From contig CAKOSD010000013.1 in the NCBI GenBank assembly GCA_934101745.1, forward strand, positions 1-13,925: DNA of 13,925 nt. The letters run 5' to 3'. This DNA comes from an uncultured Bacilli bacterium. Lineage in GTDB: Bacteria; Bacillota_I; Bacilli_A; RF39; UBA660. Positions 6,929-13,448 of this stretch are shown here, piece by piece. Both the position numbers and the translations under genes were made by a program. A model generated the notes under the pieces. The model saw only the letters and a program-made list of their open reading frames with translations, had not been told where the DNA came from and ran no database searches. Numbering within the stretch: position 1 is the first letter of the stretch; every line of letters begins with the position of its first letter.

Positions 6929-8110
6929 TTGCAATTTAAAATAATTACCAAAGAAGAATTTATAAAATATCATGATGACTTTAATTATAACTTTTATCAA
7001 AATCCTTTATGGAGTGAAGTAAAAAAGGAAAATGGTTGGGGAAATCTTTATACTGCCGTTTTCGATGCCAAAAATAAGCCTCTTCTTATAAGTCTGGTCT
7101 TATCGAAAAGAATTTTAGGAAAGTACTTATATTATGCGCCAAGAGGACCCTTATTAAAAGAAGATGTTAATCGCGAAGAAGTATATGCTTTCTATTTAAC
7201 AGAAATAAAAAAATACTTAAAAACGAAAGAGGCTATTTTATTTAAATTCGATCCTTTAATCGAATATGCTAAACATGATAAAGAAGGTCAAGTGATTAGC
7301 GATAATAACGAACAGAAATTTGTTGATTTCTTAAAAAAAACTGGTACTAAGCATCGTGGTTTTACCATTGGTTATACTGATGAGGCTCAATTTAGATGGT
7401 CTTATGCCCTAGATATAAAAAACAAAACCTTTGATGATTTAACTAAAGATATGAATAGCCGTTGTAAAAGAAGTATCAAAAAGGCTAATAAATACCCCTT
7501 AATTATTAAAGATGTAAACGATGCAAGTCTAAAAGATTTTAAAGACATAATGGAAAGTACCGCCGAAAGACAACATCATGGCGATAGAACTTTATCTTAC
7601 TATCAAACATTAAAAAACAAGTTAAAAGATATAATTAGAATGTGCTTAGTATATTTAGATAAAGAAAAATTTATGGCTGATATCAATAATGGTAAATATA
7701 CTATTGACGAAAAAGTTTTAGAAATTGTGCAAAATGATAAGCGGGATATGATACCTATCAGTGCTGGTATTTTCATCTTTGATAAAGAACGCTTTAATTA
7801 TGTTTATGGGGGAACTTATGCTGAATACTTCTCGTTAATGGCCCCTTATAAATTGCAAGAAGAAATGATAAAATATGCTATTGAAAAGAAAATGAACTAT
7901 TATGATTTTGGCGGTATTTCTGGAAACTTTACCCCGGGTACTCCTGAATACGGTGTATACGAATATAAACGTGGCTACGGTGGCTTTGTAATTGAATACA
8001 TTGGCGAGTTCGACCTAGTTATTAATAAACCTTATTATTTAGCATATAAATACGGCTTAACTGTATATCGCACATTTAGAAAACTAATTTATAGAAATAA
8101 GAAAAATTAA
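6929..8110 (+). CDS. FemABX/MurM-like peptidoglycan interpeptide-bridge aminoacyltransferase
   Basis: A 393-aa cytoplasmic enzyme of the family that moves amino acids from aminoacyl-tRNA onto the stem-peptide lysine of a peptidoglycan precursor. Two GNAT-like halves are visible. The first includes PLWSEVKKENGW (26-37) and YYAPRGPLL at 68-76, a strong family motif. The second starts around 155 and includes R179..RSIKKA (family R-x-x-I/K-K-A box), ISAGIFIF 277-284, YVYGGTYAEYFSL 291-303, YDFGGISG at 325-332 and YKRGYGG at 346-352. The long FemA coiled-coil arm is reduced to a short linker of about 220-270, closer to FemX/MurM. Start is TTG, chosen on AAAAGGGGA at 6914-6922. Which amino acid is added cannot be told. 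Its operon partner is ychF, and a strong terminator overlaps its stop. Confidence 0.9.
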   Translation: MQFKIITKEEFIKYHDDFNYNFYQNPLWSEVKKENGWGNLYTAVFDAKNKPLLISLVLSKRILGKYLYYAPRGPLLKEDVNREEVYAFYLTEIKKYLKTKEAILFKFDPLIEYAKHDKEGQVISDNNEQKFVDFLKKTGTKHRGFTIGYTDEAQFRWSYALDIKNKTFDDLTKDMNSRCKRSIKKANKYPLIIKDVNDASLKDFKDIMESTAERQHHGDRTLSYYQTLKNKLKDIIRMCLVYLDKEKFMADINNGKYTIDEKVLEIVQNDKRDMIPISAGIFIFDKERFNYVYGGTYAEYFSLMAPYKLQEEMIKYAIEKKMNYYDFGGISGNFTPGTPEYGVYEYKRGYGGFVIEYIGEFDLVINKPYYLAYKYGLTVYRTFRKLIYRNKKN

Positions 8111-8144
8111 CCGAATTAACTTAGATTTGGTTAATTTTTCTTTT
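8101..8144 (+). terminator. Strong terminator after the FemX-like gene
   Basis: GAAAAATTAACCGAAT (8101-8116) pairs with ATTTGGTTAATTTTTC (8125-8140): 16 bp with a single G-U wobble, an 8-nt loop and a TTTT tail. The stop codon lies inside the left arm. The A-rich left flank could give some termination in the other direction, but no opposing gene exists. Confidence 0.8.
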
Positions 8145-8160
8145 AAATTTCATAAATTAA

Positions 8161-8169
8161 TGGTATGAT
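8161..8169 (+). promoter_or_regulatory. Extended -10 promoter of cysS
   Basis: TGG followed by TATGAT (8164-8169), an extended -10 with a weak -35 (TTTTAA at 8141-8146, 17-bp spacer). It lies 26 bp before the cysS ATG. The 85-bp gap is too short for a T-box leader. Confidence 0.5.
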
Positions 8170-8195
8170 TTTCTTAGTTAGAAAGAGGGAATATT

Positions 8196-9506
8196 ATGCG
8201 TATTTATAACTCACTTACAGACAAATTAGAAGAATTTAAACCAATTCAAGAAGGCAAAGTTAGTATGTATGTTTGTGGACCTACTGTCTACAATTATGTT
8301 CATATCGGTAATATGCGTCCGGCTATTACATTTGATATGGTAAGAAATTACTTAGAATATCTAGGTTACGAAGTAACTTATGCTTCTAACTTTACTGATA
8401 TTAACCCTAAAATTATTAAAGCCGCCCAAGAACTTGGGATTACGGAAAGAGAAGTAGCCAATAAATTTATTGCCGCCTATTTAAAAGATTTAGAAGATTA
8501 CCAATGTGGAAAAATAGATATCCACCCTACCGTTTTAGAAAATTTAGATAATATTTATACATTTATTCAAAAATTGATTGATAAAGGTTATGCTTATGAA
8601 ATTGATGGCGATGTTTATTTCCGCGTAAACAAAATTAAAGACTATGGATGCCTTTCCAATAATAACTTAGACGAATTAGAAAGTGGTGCCCGTCTAGAAA
8701 TAGATGAAAAGAAAGAAGATCCACTTGATTTTGCTTTGTGGCGCAAATCAACTGAGGGTGAATATTTTATCTCTCCTTGGGGCCAAGGCATACCTGGTTG
8801 GCATACCGAATGTGTTGTTATGATTAACAGTATTTTTGGCGAAAAAATCGATATTCATGGTGGCGGAGTTGACTTAAAATTCCCTCATCATGAAAATGAA
8901 ATAGCGCAAAGTATGGCATTAAATAATAACCATTTAGCCAACTACTGGATGCACAATGGTCATATTAACGTTGAAGGCGTTAAAATGAGTAAATCTCTAG
9001 GCAACTTCATCCTTGCCAAAGATTTTATTAAAAATAGTAAGGCCAATATTGTAAAACTCGCTATGTTTAAAACTCATTATCGTTTACCCTTTAATATAAA
9101 AGAAGAATTATTTAAAGAATGTGGTCTTTTAGACGATAAAATTTATAATACTTTAAAACAAGCCAATCTCCAAATAGAAATAAATGATATTGCTATAAAC
9201 CAAATAAAACAAGATGAAAAAATTAATGAAATTATGGATGAAGACTTTAATACCCCAAATTTAATTACTTATCTCTTAGAACTTATAAAAGAATTAAATA
9301 TAGCTCTTCGCAACAATGGTGAAATTAGCTTAATATATGATAAAATCAATTTAATTATCAATATTCTTGGTCTTCATTATGATTTAAAAAAATTGAGTAA
9401 AGATGATAAAGAAACCTATAAAAAATGGTTAGATGCCAAAGAAAATAAAGATTATGTTAAGGCTGATGAATTAAGAGCAATCTTGGTAAATAATAATATA
9501 CTTTAA
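8196..9506 (+). CDS. cysS: Cysteinyl-tRNA synthetase
   Basis: A class Ia aminoacyl-tRNA synthetase that charges tRNA-Cys. The 436 residues carry the expected landmarks: Y25VCGPTVYNYVHIGN39 with HIGN as the HIGH motif; zinc ligands C27, C206, H231 and E235, by alignment to the E. coli C28/C209/H234/E238 set; the GGGVDLKFPHHENEIAQS block 222-239; and KMSKS at 263-267. A helical anticodon-binding region follows. Oddities: the usually invariant TDVDDKI reads T67DINPKI73, and the protein stops at NNIL, about 25 residues short of E. coli (461), lacking the usual EDTxxGTxW tail. Both may be lineage traits. AAAGAGGGA at 8182-8190 supports the start. It is likely co-transcribed with the metallopeptidase gene 23 bp downstream. 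Confidence 0.96.
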   Translation: MRIYNSLTDKLEEFKPIQEGKVSMYVCGPTVYNYVHIGNMRPAITFDMVRNYLEYLGYEVTYASNFTDINPKIIKAAQELGITEREVANKFIAAYLKDLEDYQCGKIDIHPTVLENLDNIYTFIQKLIDKGYAYEIDGDVYFRVNKIKDYGCLSNNNLDELESGARLEIDEKKEDPLDFALWRKSTEGEYFISPWGQGIPGWHTECVVMINSIFGEKIDIHGGGVDLKFPHHENEIAQSMALNNNHLANYWMHNGHINVEGVKMSKSLGNFILAKDFIKNSKANIVKLAMFKTHYRLPFNIKEELFKECGLLDDKIYNTLKQANLQIEINDIAINQIKQDEKINEIMDEDFNTPNLITYLLELIKELNIALRNNGEISLIYDKINLIINILGLHYDLKKLSKDDKETYKKWLDAKENKDYVKADELRAILVNNNIL

Positions 9507-9529
9507 GTATATAAAGTAATAGGAGTAAA

Positions 9530-10204
9530 ATGGATACATTATTAATAATTTTAATTATACTAATACCTTTAATAGCCCAAATAAAAATAACTAGTTGTTA
9601 TAATAGATATAAAAAAGAAAAAAATTCTTGTAAATTAACAGGACAAGAAGTAGCCCGAAAAATACTAGATGAAAATGGTTTAAGTGACATTCATATTGTG
9701 GAAATAAAAGGTGAACTAACCGACCACTATGATCCTACAAGAAAAGTAGTGCGTTTATCAACCGCTATTTTCCATGGCGAAACCATTGCGGCAGCCTCAG
9801 TTGCGGCTCATGAATGTGGTCATGCTATCCAAGATAAAGAAAATTATACATTCCTAAAAATCCGCTCAGCTATTTATCCGGTTGTAAATGTGGCTACCAA
9901 TATCTCTTATTATATAATTTTTGCAGGTCTTTTATTACAAGTCTTTAAACTGGCTTATATAGGCATTGGTCTAACTTGCTGTGGCTTACTATTTCAATTA
10001 GTAACATTGCCTGTGGAATTTGATGCTTCTAAAAGAGCCTTAAATAAGTTAGAAGAATATAATCTCCTAGCCAAATCTGAAATAGATGGGGCTAAAAATG
10101 TTTTATCAGCTGCTGCCCTAACTTATGTTGCCGGTGTTTTAGCCTCAATATTACAAATATTAAGACTTTTCTTAATTGTTCGTAATGAGGATCGTGATAA
10201 TTAA
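9530..10204 (+). CDS. YugP-type membrane zinc metallopeptidase
   Basis: A 224-aa membrane-bound predicted zinc protease of the YugP family (Zn_peptidase_2 style). An N-terminal membrane helix (about 2-20) is followed by a soluble part bearing S90VAAHECGHAIQ101, in which HECGH (94-98) is the HExxH zinc motif. Two further helices (about 114-136 and 139-160) precede P161VEFDAS167, where E163 is a plausible third zinc ligand, and a last helix lies near 196-216. Length and motif order match Bacillus YugP (about 225 aa). The natural substrate is unknown; membrane-protein quality control is an inference. AGGAG at 9521-9525 supports the start. It follows cysS by 23 bp with no promoter visible in the gap, and a terminator follows it. 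Confidence 0.92.
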   Translation: MDTLLIILIILIPLIAQIKITSCYNRYKKEKNSCKLTGQEVARKILDENGLSDIHIVEIKGELTDHYDPTRKVVRLSTAIFHGETIAAASVAAHECGHAIQDKENYTFLKIRSAIYPVVNVATNISYYIIFAGLLLQVFKLAYIGIGLTCCGLLFQLVTLPVEFDASKRALNKLEEYNLLAKSEIDGAKNVLSAAALTYVAGVLASILQILRLFLIVRNEDRDN

Positions 10205-10206
10205 TG

Positions 10207-10234
10207 AGAACTTCTGAATTTTGGAAGTTCTTTT
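10207..10234 (+). terminator. Terminator after the YugP-type gene
   Basis: AGAACTTC (10207-10214) pairs perfectly with GAAGTTCT (10224-10231), with a 9-nt loop and a four-T tail (10231-10234). It ends the cysS operon and insulates the downstream accessory locus. Confidence 0.75.
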
Positions 10235-10252
10235 CCTTATAAATTTTACTAA

Positions 10253-10268
10253 TAGCCAAGTAGCCAAG
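10253..10268 (+). repeat. Tandem 8-mer duplication
   Basis: TAGCCAAG occurs twice in a row (10253-10260 and 10261-10268), just upstream of the first predicted promoter. It may be a replication-slippage duplication or a binding site; nothing more can be said. Confidence 0.5.
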
Positions 10269-10273
10269 AAGAT

Positions 10274-10302
10274 TTTAAAAAAACTTTCTATTTGTTTATA
10301 AT
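10274..10302 (+). promoter_or_regulatory. Upstream promoter (P1) of the three-gene accessory operon
   Basis: TTTAAA (10274-10279, 4/6), a 17-bp spacer and a perfect TATAAT (10297-10302). Transcription would start near 10309 and yield a leader of about 140 nt that contains both direct repeats and the dyad. Confidence 0.45.
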
Positions 10303-10327
10303 AGAAGTTAATAACTAAATTTCGGAG

Positions 10328-10394
10328 TTATGGGTTAAAAGATAAACACTAAGACATTGTCATAAGTAAAACTAGAAATTATGGGTCAAAAGAT
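10328..10394 (+). repeat. Direct-repeat pair with central dyad upstream of the accessory operon
   Basis: TTATGGGTTAAAAGAT (10328-10343) and TTATGGGTCAAAAGAT (10379-10394) differ at one base of 16 and lie 51 bp apart, close to five helical turns, in the same orientation. Both are preceded by AACTA. Between them is a dyad TAAGACATTGTCATA (10350-10364, 6 of 7 pairs around a central T). A separate inverted repeat, ATAACT/AGTTAT (10311-10316 and 10326-10331), overlaps the left edge of copy 1. The second copy ends 6 bp before the P2 -35. This layout suggests an operator or activator site. Confidence 0.6.
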
Positions 10395-10400
10395 TTTTGC

Positions 10401-10429
10401 TTGTAAATTTCTCTTATTTGTGTTAATAT
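10401..10429 (+). promoter_or_regulatory. Proximal promoter (P2) of the three-gene accessory operon
   Basis: TTGTAA (10401-10406, 4/6), a 17-bp spacer, and TAATAT (10424-10429) with an extended -10 TG at 10421-10422. The start would be near 10436, about 16 nt before the ATG. The nearest direct repeat would be centred about 50 bp upstream of that start. Confidence 0.5.
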
Positions 10430-10451
10430 AACAGCCGAATGGGGGATATAT

Positions 10452-10706
10452 ATGAGAATCGGTGATACTAAAGTTATCGATAACGTAAATTATCTCATCT
10501 TAGATATACTAGAAAAAAATAATAATATTTATGTTATGGTTACGAAATTAAATAAAAATAATGAACCAACAATGGATGAATACAAAATATATAAAATAGC
10601 AGAGGATAATTGGCAATTAGAAGAAAACAGTCAAATTGTAAATGAATTATTGCCAATTTTTACAAAGAATATTAACAATATGTTAAATAAGTTAATGGGG
10701 GAATAA
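10452..10706 (+). CDS. Small protein of unknown function (DUF1292-like appearance), first gene of accessory operon
   Basis: An 84-aa soluble protein with no signal peptide or membrane segment. The first half alternates hydrophobic residues as in a beta sheet (KVIDNVNYLILDILEKNNNIYVMVTKL), and the second half becomes helical and acidic (DNWQLEENSQIVNELLPIFTKNINNMLNKLMGE). This general plan, including the N-x-x-Y-x-I...YV pattern, recalls small DUF1292-type proteins and is similar to the 85-aa product at the other end of the operon. I do not recognise a specific family and assign no function. GGGGGA (10441-10446) is the ribosome site, G-richer than elsewhere in the window; an identical hexamer precedes the next gene. 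The large membrane-protein gene starts 2 nt after its stop, so the two are very likely translationally coupled. Confidence 0.75.
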   Translation: MRIGDTKVIDNVNYLILDILEKNNNIYVMVTKLNKNNEPTMDEYKIYKIAEDNWQLEENSQIVNELLPIFTKNINNMLNKLMGE

Positions 10707-10708
10707 AA

Positions 10709-13105
10709 ATGAAAAATGATATAGTAAAATTAAGTGAAGAAGAATATGAATATTTAAAAAGTATAGATTTAAATTTAACAAAGGAAGCTGAAATCTATTT
10801 TGATTATGATTTAATCATGGCAAATATTGATAAAACACCAAAAGAAATAATGCAAATGGATGATACTATCGATAGAAGGGTTTTATCGTGGTTTGATAAA
10901 TTATTTGCCCAAAATCTAGAAGATTTTTTGGAAGACTACTATAAAACTGATTTATGTGGCAACAAAGCACCTGGCAATGAAAAATGTCCACTAAACAATA
11001 AAGAAAGTAAAGAATATAAAGACTACATCAATTATAAAAAAATATTTGCTTTATCTTTAAAAACTATGGCCGCTGGCAAAACTAAAGAAATGCAAAAAGC
11101 CTATGATGCTGCCGGCAACATTTGTGAAATTGAAAACGAAACAGCAAAAGAATACACAAGTTCTATGAAAGATCTTATTGGCGATGTTTTTGTTAAACCT
11201 GAGGCTGATTACATATCTATTGATAGCAAAATAGAACTTTATAAGAAAGTATTAAAAGATAGAAAAAAGCCAAAATTTAAATCAAGTATCGGCTTTAGTG
11301 ATATTATGCAAATAGTAGAAAATTCCCTTGATAATAAAGAACTTACTGAAGATGAGGCAGAAATTGCTAATTATATCGCTGATACTATCGGTTATGACAG
11401 TATTAGTGATGCTCTAGATCCTAAGAGTAATTATTATAGCGAAAATTATTTAGATTTGTTATTCGTTATTAGAGCCCTAGCTGATAGTTCTCAAAAAAAA
11501 GATTACTCCAAAATATATAAGCAAGTTTTATCTTTAAAAAATAGTCCATCTCAAGACATTGAAGATTTAATGCCCGAGGAATATAATGATACCGAAGTTG
11601 GAAAAGCCCTTTTAGAGATAGATGCCTATATTATTGGTACGAACGTATCTAATATATATCAGGAATATAGTCAATATGTTATTAATAATGCTAATAAATT
11701 TGGAACTTTAAAAGATACCAATGGCTTAACCAAAGAAGAAATATCATCTAAAAATAAAGAATATTTTGAGCGAAAAGATCATGGAAAAGAGACAATTTAT
11801 CATGTGGATTTTGCCGATGGTACTTATGAGATTGCTCCTAAATTAACTGAAAATGAGGTTAATGCTGATAAAAAAACAATAGCGGAAACTCGTAATAAAT
11901 TAGAAGATGATAATGCTAAACAAGCACTTACTAGTGATTTAATATCTATTATTGATAAATTAATATCTAAGAAAACTTTAAACGAAAAAGAAAAAGCGTT
12001 ATTAACAAGTAATGGCCTTGCTGAAGATTCAAGTGTAGAAACCCTAAAAGCTAAGAAAACGGAATTAGAAAATACTTATAAAGAATTACATGCTGAAGAA
12101 GCCACTAGAATTAAGCAAATTAAAACCTTAGCCAAAGCCGATAACATTCTTGGCTATAAGAAAAAAGCACCTAAAAAAGCAAGTAAAGAAATTTTTAAAT
12201 CACCTGCTTTAGAAAAATGGTCAAAAAATATTGCTAAAGTAGCCTTCCCATTTTTAGGTGGAGCGATTGGGGCAAATCTAGCCTTCGTCTTAGGACCTGT
12301 TGGCATTGTTGCTACCAACGCAATTGGACTTTTCATTATTACTCAGGCCAGAGCCTATGCTAATATTCTAGAAGAACAGGAATTAAATGGTGATGAAATA
12401 GAAATAGAATCTATTGAAAAACCAACTAATAAAGTTTGCAATAAGGTAAGTAGTCTACTTCGTAAAGCCCATCTAGATAAAATTGCTAAATTTAATGTGT
12501 TTGAAAAATTATCTAATACTAGATTTAAAACAGTAAATGAATTCTTTAGCAATAAAGATGTCCTAAGAATTATTGCTAACACTGTAACAACTGGTTTAAT
12601 TACCATGGATCTCGGGGCTTTGAAAAATGCTGTTTCTAATAAACTTGCCGCTAATAATCAAAATAGTAATACGGTTGATAATTCAGGCAAAGAAACTCCT
12701 AATCAAAATGTATCCAATACTCCAGCCGATAAAACCCAAGATGTTAACACTACATATCAAGAACCATCCGCACCATCTCTAAAATTAGGAGACAATATTG
12801 GCTCTGATAGTCAAATTGTCAATGGTTATAAAACATCTTATGATGCTTATAATGGTGTAAACTCTGTTCATTTAAATCAAGATATCATGAGTGATGGTAA
12901 TACCATTATTAAGAACCTTTTCTATAATAATAATGGGGTAATGGAAAAATTACCTATCAATCCAGGTGAAGACATTGCTGATGCTTTGACTAGACTAGGA
13001 ATTGATCCTAAAGATGTTGTTGCCAACCTTACTAATGCCAGCGGTAAAGGCAGAGCCTGGGCTAATATTAATGATGTAGCCAGAACTCTAGGAAGAAGTC
13101 TATAA
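10709..13105 (+). CDS. Large membrane protein of unknown function (798 aa)
   Basis: I do not recognise this protein. It has no N-terminal signal. Residues 1-480 are predicted helical, soluble and acidic/lysine-rich, with a coiled-coil-like stretch around 380-475 and a C83-x9-C93 pair. A very basic segment (484-510, KKKAPKKASK) precedes a glycine-rich hydrophobic hairpin: about 511-528 and 531-548. A charged loop, first acidic and then basic (552-615), leads to a weaker hydrophobic segment at about 616-637. Next comes an N/T/P/Q-rich low-complexity linker (644-690) and a C-terminal region of about 108 residues (ends GRAWANINDVARTLGRSL). By the positive-inside rule the N-terminus would be cytoplasmic and the C-terminal 160 residues possibly outside. 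GGGGGA at 10697-10702 supports the start. Its stop overlaps the next ATG in TAATG. Confidence 0.8.
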   Translation: MKNDIVKLSEEEYEYLKSIDLNLTKEAEIYFDYDLIMANIDKTPKEIMQMDDTIDRRVLSWFDKLFAQNLEDFLEDYYKTDLCGNKAPGNEKCPLNNKESKEYKDYINYKKIFALSLKTMAAGKTKEMQKAYDAAGNICEIENETAKEYTSSMKDLIGDVFVKPEADYISIDSKIELYKKVLKDRKKPKFKSSIGFSDIMQIVENSLDNKELTEDEAEIANYIADTIGYDSISDALDPKSNYYSENYLDLLFVIRALADSSQKKDYSKIYKQVLSLKNSPSQDIEDLMPEEYNDTEVGKALLEIDAYIIGTNVSNIYQEYSQYVINNANKFGTLKDTNGLTKEEISSKNKEYFERKDHGKETIYHVDFADGTYEIAPKLTENEVNADKKTIAETRNKLEDDNAKQALTSDLISIIDKLISKKTLNEKEKALLTSNGLAEDSSVETLKAKKTELENTYKELHAEEATRIKQIKTLAKADNILGYKKKAPKKASKEIFKSPALEKWSKNIAKVAFPFLGGAIGANLAFVLGPVGIVATNAIGLFIITQARAYANILEEQELNGDEIEIESIEKPTNKVCNKVSSLLRKAHLDKIAKFNVFEKLSNTRFKTVNEFFSNKDVLRIIANTVTTGLITMDLGALKNAVSNKLAANNQNSNTVDNSGKETPNQNVSNTPADKTQDVNTTYQEPSAPSLKLGDNIGSDSQIVNGYKTSYDAYNGVNSVHLNQDIMSDGNTIIKNLFYNNNGVMEKLPINPGEDIADALTRLGIDPKDVVANLTNASGKGRAWANINDVARTLGRSL

Positions 13106-13362
13106 TGAAAGATAAAATAATTAATTTAAAAGATGGAACTTCTATTTATATAGCCGATGAAATGGATTATCAAGGTCGAAGATATGTTTATGGCTTACAA
13201 TATGACAAAATGACAACAAATGTTACCGCTAAATATTATATTTTAGAAGTAGTTGTTAGCGATAATAAACTAAAATTAAAAAAAATAGAAGATAAAACTT
13301 TAAAAGATGAAATTTATACAAAATTTACTTCTAAACAATTCGCTAAAATATTAGAAGATTAA
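13105..13362 (+). CDS. Small DUF1292-like protein, last gene of accessory operon
   Basis: An 85-aa soluble protein whose start codon shares one base with the preceding stop (TAATG), a mark of translational coupling; AGGAAGAAG at 13090-13098 provides the ribosome site. The sequence opens with strands (INLKDGTSIYIADEMDYQGRRYVYGLQYD, then AKYYILEVVV) and closes with KLKKIEDKTLKDEIYTKF, reminiscent of DUF1292 proteins that end with an L..IED..E....F pattern. That resemblance is from memory and modest. It aligns loosely with the 84-aa protein at 10452 (x-D/N-x-x-x-Y-x-I-x-x-x-x-x-x-x-x-x-YV), so the operon may carry two divergent paralogues flanking the membrane protein. No function is assigned. 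A perfect-stem terminator follows. Confidence 0.78.
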   Translation: MKDKIINLKDGTSIYIADEMDYQGRRYVYGLQYDKMTTNVTAKYYILEVVVSDNKLKLKKIEDKTLKDEIYTKFTSKQFAKILED

Positions 13363-13367
13363 TTAAG

Positions 13368-13395
13368 AGTTTTGCATTTTTGTGCAAAACTTTTT
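13368..13395 (+). terminator. Terminator of the accessory operon
   Basis: AGTTTTGCA (13368-13376) pairs perfectly with TGCAAAACT (13383-13391) over a 6-nt loop, with a five-T tail (13391-13395); the stem extends outward by a G-U and two A-U pairs. Confidence 0.85.
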
Positions 13396-13424
13396 CTAAA
13401 ATATAGAATAAAAAAATATCCTAA

Positions 13425-13432
13425 TGTATAAT
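13425..13432 (+). promoter_or_regulatory. Promoter -10 of the hydrolase-like gene
   Basis: Perfect TATAAT (13427-13432), preceded directly by TG. No good -35 is seen at 17-18 bp. It lies 16 bp before the ATG and 30 bp after a terminator. Confidence 0.4.
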
Positions 13433-13448
13433 AATTATGAGGTTTAAT

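Noticed and set aside
8111..8195. T-box leader before cysS
   Set aside because: Only 85 bp, mostly occupied by the previous terminator and the promoter; no T-box or specifier stem is visible.
10328..10394. CRISPR-like repeat/spacer
   Set aside because: Only two copies, 16 bp, with a 35-bp gap, no cas genes; fits a promoter operator better.
12154..12606. Two reverse-strand frames (12154-12336 and 12355-12606)
   Set aside because: Opposite the membrane segments of the 798-aa gene; composition is that of an antisense shadow, with no start signals.
10709..13105. Pore-forming colicin-type toxin, suggested by the glycine-rich hydrophobic hairpin
   Set aside because: The hairpin is internal rather than C-terminal, no immunity protein pattern is evident and the large soluble part shows no receptor or translocation domain I recognise; resemblance is superficial.
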